From the NCBI GenBank assembly GCA_015060625.1, contig SUYC01000008.1:124001-188000 (forward strand): a stretch of DNA of 64,000 nucleotides. Reading direction: 5' to 3'. The position numbers and the translations under genes were made by a program. The notes beneath the pieces were generated by a model that saw only the letters and a program-made list of their open reading frames with translations, searched no databases and was not told the DNA's origin. Positions 41,744-49,112 of this stretch are shown here, piece by piece. This stretch comes from Xylanibacter ruminicola (GTDB lineage Bacteria; Bacteroidota; Bacteroidia; Bacteroidales; Bacteroidaceae). The first letter of the stretch is position 1; each line of letters begins with the position of its first letter.

Positions 41744-44700
41744 ATGAAAAGACTCAGTATGATGTTGGCTGGGCTGTTCCTAAGTGTGGGTATGGCACTG
41801 GCACAAACAACGGTTACTGGTACAGTTGTAAGTTATGAGGATAACGAGCCTATCATCGGCGCTACCATTCAGGTAGTTGGCAATGCAGGCATTGGTACCA
41901 TTACCGATTATGACGGTATTTTTTCCCTCGAAGTTCCAGAGGGTGTGAAAACACTTCGTATCACCTATGTGGGCATGGAGCCCCTGGAGGTGGCAGTAAG
42001 CACAAAAACGCTCAAGATTCAGTTGCGTAATGATGTACACACCCTCGATGAGGTGGTGGTTGTGGCCTATGGTACACAGAAGAAGACTTCACTCACTGGT
42101 TCGATCCAAGAGGTGAAGAGCGATGCTATCGAGATGCGTCCTACCACTTCAGTAGCTTCGGCACTGGAAGGTTCGGTGACTGGTGTACAGGTGAACAGCA
42201 CTGTTGGTGCTCCTGGTGAGGACCCACAGATCCGTATCCGTGGTGTGGGAACCGTGAATGGTTCGTCGGCACCTCTCTACATCCTCGATGGTGTGCCTTA
42301 CAATGGTAATATCAGCGACCTGAACCCACAGGACATCGAGAGCATGTCGGTACTGAAGGATGCTGCTTCGGCCGCCCTGTATGGTAACCGTGCTTCTAAC
42401 GGTGTAATCCTGATTACCACCAAGAAAGGTAAGCAGGGCAAGATGAACGTGACCTTTGATGTGAAGCAGGGTATCTACATGCGTGGTATCCCCGAGTACG
42501 ACCGTCTGGGTGCCAACCAGTGGATGGAGGCTCAGTGGCTGAACCTGAAGAACAATCGTATGGCTGCTGGCGACGATGCTGCTACTGCTGGTGCTTATGC
42601 CAGTCAGAATATCATTGCCAACCGCATCTATCTGAATATCTATGATAAGGCCGATGATGCCTTGTTTACAGCCGATGGCAAGCTGGTGAGCGATGCCCGT
42701 ATCAAGGGTACCTACGCCGACGACCTCGACTGGTATAAGCAGGCCATCCACAGTGGCTATCGTCAGGAGTACAACTTCAACGCCAATGGTGCTACCGAGA
42801 AGTCTGACTATCTCGTGTCACTGGGTTATCTCGACGAGCAGGGTTATCTGAAGACCTCTGGTTTCGACCGTCTCTCTGCCCGTCTGTCGGCCAACATTCA
42901 GCCTGCCGACTGGCTCAAGCTGGGTGTGAATCTGAATGCCACACACCAGAACTACAAGTCGGGCTATGGCACTGGTAACACTCAGGTCAACCCATTCGGT
43001 GTGATCCGCAAGATGTCGCCCGTTTATCCTGTGCATCTGCACGATGTGCTCACTGGCGAGTATCTGCGTGATGCTGAGGGTAACCTGCAGTGGGATGGTG
43101 GCTCGTATATCGATGCGAATGGTCAGGTGGTTCACACCCGTAACCAGTATCCCGATCGCCATATCATCTGGGAGAACCAGTTGAATACCGACAAGAAAAT
43201 CCGCAACACCGTGAACAGCACGGTTTATGCTAATATCATGCTGCCTTACAACTTTACTTTCACGCTGAAGGGCAACCTGAATCTGAACAACGACTCTCAG
43301 AACAAGTACTACTCGGCTGAGATTGGTGATGGTAAGAGCAACAACGGACGTCTGCGTCGCACTGATATCCGCCAGAAGGACTACACCTTCCAGCAGCAGC
43401 TGCACTGGCGCCAGGAGTATGGCGTGCATGCTATCGATGCCCTGCTGGGCCACGAGAGCTACAACTTCACCCGCAACTTTATGTATGCTGGTAAGGATAA
43501 TGAGATTGTGCCCAATATGACCAATCTGCTGAACTTTACCGACCCCGCTATGCTCTATGACTATAACGACAACTATCGCTTGGAGTCGTACCTGGGTCGT
43601 GTGCGCTATGGCTACGACAGCCGTTACAACGTCGAGTTCTCGTTCCGTCGCGATGGTTCTTCGCGCTTCTCTAAGCATGCCCGTTGGGGTAACTTCTGGA
43701 GCACAGGTGCCAGCTGGGTAATCAGCAACGAAAAATGGATGAAGCAGTACGACTGGGTGAACTACCTGAAGTTGCGTGCCGACTATGGTGAGGTGGGTAA
43801 CGACTCAGGCTCGGGGCTCTACGGCTATATGGCCCTGTATCAGCAGGATGTGCATGCCGGCAAGGGTGCTTACTTTATCGCTCAGCTGCCCAACGAGGAT
43901 CTGAAGTGGGAGACTGGCCAGTCGTGGGGTATCGCCCTCGAGGGTCGTCTGCTCAACAAACTCAATATCAATGTCGAGTATTTCGATCGTCGCAACAAAG
44001 ATCTGATCTTCAACGTATATAACCCACTCTCTGCTGGTGCTACTGACACAGGTGCTGCCGAGTCGGTAACCACAATGAACTTGGGTACCATCTCTAACCA
44101 CGGTGTCGAGCTTTCTGCCGACATGGATGTGTATAAGACCAAGGACTGGACCGTGAACGTAGGTGCCAGCATCACCTTCGAGAAGAACAAGGTGGTGAAG
44201 TTGCCCGAGCAGAACCGCGATGGCATCATCGATGGCTATCAGAAGATTGTGGAGGGTAAGGACCGCTATCAGTTCTTTACCTACACTTGGGAGGGTATCA
44301 ACACCAAGAACGGACTGTCGCTCTATAAGTTCAACGACGATGATTACTTCTTTACTGATGGCGGCACTACCTATGGTAACCCTGCCGGTACACAGATTAC
44401 AGGTTCGCAGCTGAACGCTGTGGTAGTGATTGATGGCAAGGCCTACACTTATCTCACCACCTATGGCAAGCGCGAGTTCCATGGTTCGGCCATGCCTACT
44501 GCCTATGGTAGCTTCAACGTGAGCGCCAGCTACAAGGCCTTCTCGCTCTACACCCTGTTCACCTATCAGTTGGGTGGTAAGGTGATGGACAGCAACTATC
44601 AAGAGCTGATGCTCTCGCAAAGCATGCCTACAGCCCTGCACAAGGACGTGCTGAAGGGATGGACTGCCGATCAGGCTACTGCCTCCGATGCGATCGATCC

Positions 44701-45016
44701 TAACGGTGTGCCCATGCTGAGCAACGCCCCCACCATCGCCAGTGGTGTCGAGGCTGATCTGAATTCTACTTCTTCGCGTTGGCTCACTAGCGCCAGCTAT
44801 CTCATCCTGAAGAATATCAACCTGGGCTACCAGTTGCCTAAGGAACTGGTGCGCAAGGCTGGTGTTGAGAATGTGATGGTGACACTCACCTGCGAGAACC
44901 TCTTCACGCTGACTGCACGCAAGGGTATGAACCCACAGCAGACCTTCAGTGGTTCGCAGTCGGCTACCTTCGTTACGCCTCGCATCTTCTCTGCAGGCAT
45001 CAATGTGAAATTCTAA
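41744..45016 (+). CDS. SusC/RagA-family TonB-linked outer-membrane transporter
   Basis: The protein has 1090 residues. Signal peptide MKRLSMMLAGLFLSVGMALA; a carboxypeptidase-regulatory-like domain (TVTGTVVSYEDNEPIIGATI, about residues 22-100); the SusC junction LDEVVVVAYGTQKKTSLTGSI; a plug with IRGVGTVNGSSAPLYILDGV and KDAASAALYGNRASNGVILI; then a large beta-barrel ending in SAGINVKF. It imports oligosaccharides across the outer membrane together with the SusD-like lipoprotein 33 bases downstream. The divergent cellobiose phosphorylase points to cello-oligosaccharides or beta-glucan fragments; this is inference from context. Confidence 0.97.
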   Translation: MKRLSMMLAGLFLSVGMALAQTTVTGTVVSYEDNEPIIGATIQVVGNAGIGTITDYDGIFSLEVPEGVKTLRITYVGMEPLEVAVSTKTLKIQLRNDVHTLDEVVVVAYGTQKKTSLTGSIQEVKSDAIEMRPTTSVASALEGSVTGVQVNSTVGAPGEDPQIRIRGVGTVNGSSAPLYILDGVPYNGNISDLNPQDIESMSVLKDAASAALYGNRASNGVILITTKKGKQGKMNVTFDVKQGIYMRGIPEYDRLGANQWMEAQWLNLKNNRMAAGDDAATAGAYASQNIIANRIYLNIYDKADDALFTADGKLVSDARIKGTYADDLDWYKQAIHSGYRQEYNFNANGATEKSDYLVSLGYLDEQGYLKTSGFDRLSARLSANIQPADWLKLGVNLNATHQNYKSGYGTGNTQVNPFGVIRKMSPVYPVHLHDVLTGEYLRDAEGNLQWDGGSYIDANGQVVHTRNQYPDRHIIWENQLNTDKKIRNTVNSTVYANIMLPYNFTFTLKGNLNLNNDSQNKYYSAEIGDGKSNNGRLRRTDIRQKDYTFQQQLHWRQEYGVHAIDALLGHESYNFTRNFMYAGKDNEIVPNMTNLLNFTDPAMLYDYNDNYRLESYLGRVRYGYDSRYNVEFSFRRDGSSRFSKHARWGNFWSTGASWVISNEKWMKQYDWVNYLKLRADYGEVGNDSGSGLYGYMALYQQDVHAGKGAYFIAQLPNEDLKWETGQSWGIALEGRLLNKLNINVEYFDRRNKDLIFNVYNPLSAGATDTGAAESVTTMNLGTISNHGVELSADMDVYKTKDWTVNVGASITFEKNKVVKLPEQNRDGIIDGYQKIVEGKDRYQFFTYTWEGINTKNGLSLYKFNDDDYFFTDGGTTYGNPAGTQITGSQLNAVVVIDGKAYTYLTTYGKREFHGSAMPTAYGSFNVSASYKAFSLYTLFTYQLGGKVMDSNYQELMLSQSMPTALHKDVLKGWTADQATASDAIDPNGVPMLSNAPTIASGVEADLNSTSSRWLTSASYLILKNINLGYQLPKELVRKAGVENVMVTLTCENLFTLTARKGMNPQQTFSGSQSATFVTPRIFSAGINVKF

Positions 45017-45040
45017 AGGTAAAAGGGTAAAATAGTAAAT
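45016..45040. repeat. GGTAAAA repeat in the susC-susD spacer
   Basis: Units AAGGTAAA, AGGGTAAA and ATAGTAAA at an 8-base period form the inverse-orientation form of the TTTTACC family. Confidence 0.5.
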
Positions 45041-45049
45041 AAGATAATT

Positions 45050-46594
45050 ATGAAAAAGTATATATTTATATGTATCGCAGCGCTGGGACTGAATGCTTGC
45101 AGCAGCGATTTCCTGGATACAGCTCCTGAGTCGCAGATGGGCACACCCACCGTGCTGAGCACTACCAAGAATGCCGAGATGGCGCTCAATGGTATCTGCA
45201 AGGCCATGACCACTCAGTACTTGCAAACACAGGGTTGTAATGGCGAGGGTACCATTCTGAACTGGTATGGCACCTTTACCGGCAACGATGGCCAGAAGAG
45301 CAATCATAGTGGTTGGCAGAATGTGTGGAACTCAAATTATCACCTGAGTGCCACACGTACCTATGATGTTTATCCTTGGTACTATTATTATAAGCTGGTG
45401 AGCAATGCCAACGCCATCATCAACAATATCGACAATGCCGAGGGCGAACAGAGCGACAAGCAGTTTATCAAGGCTCAGGCACTCACTTTCCGTGCCTATT
45501 CGTTCTTCCGTCTGGCACAGCTCTATACCAATCGCTGGAGCGATCATCATGGCGACACCGATGGTATCGTGCTGCGACTGGACGAGAGTCTGGGCGAGCA
45601 GGCATTGGCAACACAGGCCGAGACCTATGCTCAGATTTATAAGGATCTCGACGAAGCCATCGCTCTCTATCAGCAGAGTGGTCGCGAGCGCGACGATTTC
45701 TATCAGCCAGGTTTGGATGTGGCTTATGCCATCTACGCCAAAGCTGCCCTGACCCGTGAGGATTGGCAGAACGCTGCCAACTATGCCGCTCTGGCTCGTC
45801 AGGGTCACAAGCTCATGACACCTGCTGAGTATCAGGATGGTTTCCATACACCTAACGATGAGTGGATATGGGGCGTATTTGAGAACGAGCAGCAAAACAT
45901 CTCTTACTATAGCTTCTATGCTTATATCGGTGCCAACAGTAGCACCAGCAACTGCCGCACTTATCCTGTGGCCATCAGCAAGGAGCTCATCGATCAGATT
46001 CCTGCTACCGACGTGCGCCGCTCACTCTATCTCGTACCTAGCGAGGCTGAGTATGCCGAGTGTAATGCTGCCGGTCGCAGCACTGGCAAGCTCTACAACC
46101 GTGCCAAGAGCGAGTATGCCGATCGTTTGTATTTCGACCAGAGTGGTAAGCTCACCTCACTGATTTATGCTTACATGCAGTTTAAGTTCCTGGTTGACTT
46201 CTATCCTGGTGGTGGCTCGTTCCCTATCATCCGTGCTGCCGAGATGCTCTATACCGAGGCTGAGGCTGATATGCATCTGGGTAAGGAGGCTGAGGCACAG
46301 CAGCTGTTGTTCGAGGCTGTTAAGCAGTATGATGCTGCCTATGCCAAGAGCACCAAGACAGGCGACGACCTGATGACTGAGATTAAGCTCTATCGTCGCT
46401 TCGACCTCTTTGCCGAGGGTAACGACTGGTTCGACTACAAGCGTTGGGGACAGCCTATCGTTCGCAAGAACCGTGAGCAAGGTGGCAGCTTCTACAAGGG
46501 TGTGTTCGACATCACCATCCAGCCTGACGAAACCAACGCCTGGACATGGGTCATCCCCCAGAAGGAGACTGATTACAACAAGCTTGTTGACTAA
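45050..46594 (+). CDS. SusD/RagB-family glycan-binding lipoprotein
   Basis: The 514-residue lipoprotein has a lipobox (LGLNACSSDF, Cys17) and the family features CSSDFLDTAPESQ near the N-terminus, the TPR-like helices (IKAQALTFRAYSFFRLAQLY) and the C-terminal RxxDLxxEGxxWFDYKRWG signature seen as RRFDLFAEGNDWFDYKRWGQ. It caps the SusC barrel at the cell surface and binds the glycan. It is co-transcribed with susC, and a terminator follows. No endoglucanase, other lipoprotein or regulator follows, so the locus is minimal. Confidence 0.97.
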   Translation: MKKYIFICIAALGLNACSSDFLDTAPESQMGTPTVLSTTKNAEMALNGICKAMTTQYLQTQGCNGEGTILNWYGTFTGNDGQKSNHSGWQNVWNSNYHLSATRTYDVYPWYYYYKLVSNANAIINNIDNAEGEQSDKQFIKAQALTFRAYSFFRLAQLYTNRWSDHHGDTDGIVLRLDESLGEQALATQAETYAQIYKDLDEAIALYQQSGRERDDFYQPGLDVAYAIYAKAALTREDWQNAANYAALARQGHKLMTPAEYQDGFHTPNDEWIWGVFENEQQNISYYSFYAYIGANSSTSNCRTYPVAISKELIDQIPATDVRRSLYLVPSEAEYAECNAAGRSTGKLYNRAKSEYADRLYFDQSGKLTSLIYAYMQFKFLVDFYPGGGSFPIIRAAEMLYTEAEADMHLGKEAEAQQLLFEAVKQYDAAYAKSTKTGDDLMTEIKLYRRFDLFAEGNDWFDYKRWGQPIVRKNREQGGSFYKGVFDITIQPDETNAWTWVIPQKETDYNKLVD

Positions 46595-46604
46595 TCAATA
46601 AAAT

Positions 46605-46640
46605 AGAGGTGGGCATTTGATGGTCCACCTCTGTTTTTTT
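46605..46640 (+). terminator. terminator after susD
   Basis: An 8-bp stem (AGAGGTGG at 46605-46612 with CCACCTCT at 46625-46632) has a 12-nt loop and a long T run. Confidence 0.8.
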
Positions 46641-46748
46641 TATTAGTATGTTTTTTCGATTGTCTGTTACTTCCTGTTATAACTCGTTTGCTATCAGATA
46701 GTTAAGTCGAGTGATAGACATTGCGCATCTATCACTACTATCACTCAC

Positions 46749-46835
46749 AGTAAAACAACTTGTTTTACTTTCTAAAGTGGCACCTTTTACCATTAGGGAG
46801 GGTATCTACGGCATAGTAAAACAAGTTGTTTTACT
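46749..46835. repeat. pair of 21-bp palindromes (AGTAAAACAA half-sites)
   Basis: 46749-46769 and 46815-46835 each consist of AGTAAAACAA, one central base (C in the first, G in the second) and the exact complement TTGTTTTACT. Centres are 66 bases apart. They lie upstream of the truncated regulator gene and could be operators or hairpins. Confidence 0.75.
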
Positions 46836-46874
46836 TTTTAAGACTATATCTTTTCCACTCTGAAAGCTAATCTT

Positions 46875-47798
46875 TTGTTGCAGGTGGATTCCTCTACCTT
46901 GTTTAGCCCGAGTTCTTTTGCTATTAGAGACAGATTTGCTAACTTCCGCATGGACTATCTGGACATGAGTCATCTTGTGGGTGATGAGCGTTATCACGAT
47001 CGACTGACATACGATGGACTTTGGGAAAACAACCTTTATCAGTTCTTCCGCATTGTCTCACCTAAAATCCAGTTTGACTTGCCAAAGCCATTTAAACTGG
47101 AAAAAGGTTGGAAAAGAAAAGACGATACGCCACAACGTGAAGCTGTACGTGAAGCCTTTACGAATGCCATTATCCACTGCGATCTAATGATGGATGCTGG
47201 TATTCTGAGGATAGAGAAACATGATGACCGTCTCTGTTTCCGTAATCCAGGACTGCTGAAGTTGCCTGTAGAGACCATCTATCGAGGTGGAAACTCTAAG
47301 GCTCGAAATCCGAAGATTCAGAATATGCTTCGCATGATTGGCTTTGGTGAGAATGTCGGCTCTGGATTCCCCAAAATAATAGCAGCATGGAAGGAAACCA
47401 ATTGGGGCGAGCCACTACTGTTGAACAAACTGGATGTTGACGAGGTTGAATTGGTGCTACCTGTGCCTTCTACTAAAGCTACATCTGTAAATGCCCCTGT
47501 AAATGCCCCTGTAAATGCCCCTGTAAATGCCCCTGTAAATGCCCCTGTAAATGCCCCTGCAAATGCCCCTGTAAAACTGAATAAAACGCAATCGGCTATA
47601 ATAAAAGTTTTGCTGAAGGATAATAGGGCAACCTATGAGGATTTGGCTCGAACCATTGGAGTGGATAGAACTACTATTAGACGCAATATTGCTGTTTTAA
47701 AGGAAATAGGCGCTATTAGACGTGTGGGTGAGGATAAAAATGGCTATTGGGAAGTGCTATTAGACATTACCCGTTGGGATATGGTACTTTGTTCATGA
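46875..47798 (+). pseudogene. 5'-truncated ATP-dependent regulator (AlbA_2/HATPase type)
   Basis: A frame of 307 codons starts only at a TTG and encodes the C-terminal part of the Bacteroidetes putative-DNA-binding/RecG-C-like regulators: a HATPase-like segment (REAFTNAIIHCDLMMDAGILRI, split as REAFTNAIIHCD and GILRIEKHDDRLCF), GGNSKARNPKIQNMLRMIGF and a C-terminal winged helix (ATYEDLARTIGVDRTTIRRN). The N-terminal AlbA_2/Schlafen-like domain of about 200 residues is missing; a TAA closes the frame just upstream. Between the two parts lies a VNAP tetrapeptide repeat encoded by a 12-bp minisatellite. It is probably a remnant, though a short product from TTG cannot be excluded. Confidence 0.7.
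47487..47570 (+). repeat. 12-bp minisatellite (VNAP repeat)
   Basis: Seven in-frame copies of GTAAATGCCCCT; six are identical and the seventh starts GCA. They encode (VNAP)6-ANAP as a linker before the winged helix. The near identity suggests recent slippage and variable length between strains. Confidence 0.9.
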
Positions 47799-47855
47799 TC
47801 AAATAATAAAAAAGGCTCACCCTGAGCGCGCTGTTCTATGGGAAACGGGGGAAGC

Positions 47856-49034
47856 TTATTGGGGGGCAGGGGCTGCTTTGCTGATGGCGCAGGCTACAGT
47901 ATAAGCGGTGGTCCAGGCGGCTTGGAAGTTGAAGCCACCAGTGACGCCATCGATATCGAGAACCTCTCCAGCGAAATAGACGCTGGGGAGGTTTTTGCTT
48001 TCTAAGGTGTTGGGATTGACACTCGCCAGGTCGATGCCGCCACAGGTGACAAACTCATCCTTGAAGACAGAGCGGCCAGCTATCTGATACTGGTCGTTGC
48101 ACAAGGCATTGGTCAGTCGGTTCAGCTCCTTCTGATTCAGGTTCTGCCAACGGTTCTGTGCACGCTCGCCAAGCGTTTTCTGCACCAAGTAATCCCACAG
48201 CCGACTGGGTAGTCCAAAGGGACGGATGGTGGCTATCTGTTTCTGCGGATGCTGGGCCATGATGCTGCGCAGCTCCTGCTGGATGTCTGGCTCCTTGAGT
48301 GAGGGCCAGTTGATGGCCAGTGGCATCTGATAATGATGGTCGTGGAGTTCGCGGGCAGCGTGGCTCGACAGTTTCAGAATGGCAGGTCCGCTCATGCCCC
48401 AGTGGGTGATGAGCAGTGGTCCCGTGCTGCGAAACTTAGTGCCAGGGATGGAGGCGGTAGCCGCTTCGACCACCGTGCCCATCAGACTGCGTAGTGCCTC
48501 GTCGTCAATGCTGAACGTGAAGAGCGATGGGACGGGAGGGATGATGGATGATGTAAGAAGGCTGAAGGCTGAGGGCATGCCACCGGTAGTGATAACCTTA
48601 AAGTCGAAATCCTTGAGTTCTTCGAGACTTTCGATTTTTTGCTGCGTGCGAATCTCGATGCCGTGGCGTCTGGCCTCTGCTAAAAACAGATTGATAATCG
48701 TGTGCGCATCCTGCGACATGGGAAACACACAATGATCCTCCTGTGTCACCAGTCGCACACCATGGTCTTCAAACCACTGGTAGGCATCGTGGTAGTTGAA
48801 AATCTTGAAGAGGCGTTTCAGCAGCCGATGTCCGCGTGGATATACCTGCGAGAGATCGCTGACCCCCTCAAACGAGTTGGTGCAGTTGCATCTGCCACCA
48901 CCTGATACCTCGACCTTGGCCAGCACCTTCTTCGATTTCTCAAAAATGGTGATGTCCATATCGGGGCACATTTCCTTGAGGTTAACGGCCAGGAAGAATC
49001 CAGCCGCACCTCCACCTACTATCGCAGTTTTCAT
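47856..49034 (-). CDS. BaiN/YhiN-family FAD-dependent flavoprotein
   Basis: The 392-residue protein is of the HI0933/BaiN family. The N-terminal Rossmann motif AIVGGGAAGFFLA and VEVSGGGRCNCTN are clear, and the C-terminal TCGGIDLASVNPNTLESK and AGEVLDIDGVTGGFNFQAAW close the FAD site. Physiological substrates of most members are unknown. The segment after ITTGG (MPSAFSLLTSSI) replaces the conserved GLxWLxxLGHxI-like stretch expected before PPVPSLFTF and is encoded by repeat-like sequence (about 48534-48575), so folding or activity may be changed. The start at 49034 (MKTAIVGGG) is chosen; ATG 49043 adds three residues. It begins 16 bases from a 25-bp-armed element. Confidence 0.88.
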   Translation of the reverse strand: MKTAIVGGGAAGFFLAVNLKEMCPDMDITIFEKSKKVLAKVEVSGGGRCNCTNSFEGVSDLSQVYPRGHRLLKRLFKIFNYHDAYQWFEDHGVRLVTQEDHCVFPMSQDAHTIINLFLAEARRHGIEIRTQQKIESLEELKDFDFKVITTGGMPSAFSLLTSSIIPPVPSLFTFSIDDEALRSLMGTVVEAATASIPGTKFRSTGPLLITHWGMSGPAILKLSSHAARELHDHHYQMPLAINWPSLKEPDIQQELRSIMAQHPQKQIATIRPFGLPSRLWDYLVQKTLGERAQNRWQNLNQKELNRLTNALCNDQYQIAGRSVFKDEFVTCGGIDLASVNPNTLESKNLPSVYFAGEVLDIDGVTGGFNFQAAWTTAYTVACAISKAAPAPQ

Positions 49035-49049
49035 TTCCTTCATTTCTTC

Positions 49050-49108
49050 AACACAGAGGCACAAAGATACAGAGTTTTTTTATCTCTGTACCTCTGTATC
49101 TCTGTGTT
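49050..49108. repeat. palindromic element with 25-bp arms, copy 3 (intergenic)
   Basis: Arms at 49050-49074 and 49084-49108 surround a short 9-nt T-rich centre. It fills the spacer between the acyl-CoA synthetase and flavoprotein genes. The conserved arms with centres of 31, 30 and 9 nt across the three copies show that the arms are the unit under constraint. Confidence 0.9.
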
Positions 49109-49112
49109 TGTT

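Noticed and set aside
43805..45307. A 500-residue minus-strand ORF opposite susC/susD
   Set aside because: It is an antisense shadow across two real genes with no recognisable domain.
47487..47570. CRISPR-like array of 12-bp units
   Set aside because: It is an in-frame tandem minisatellite without spacers.
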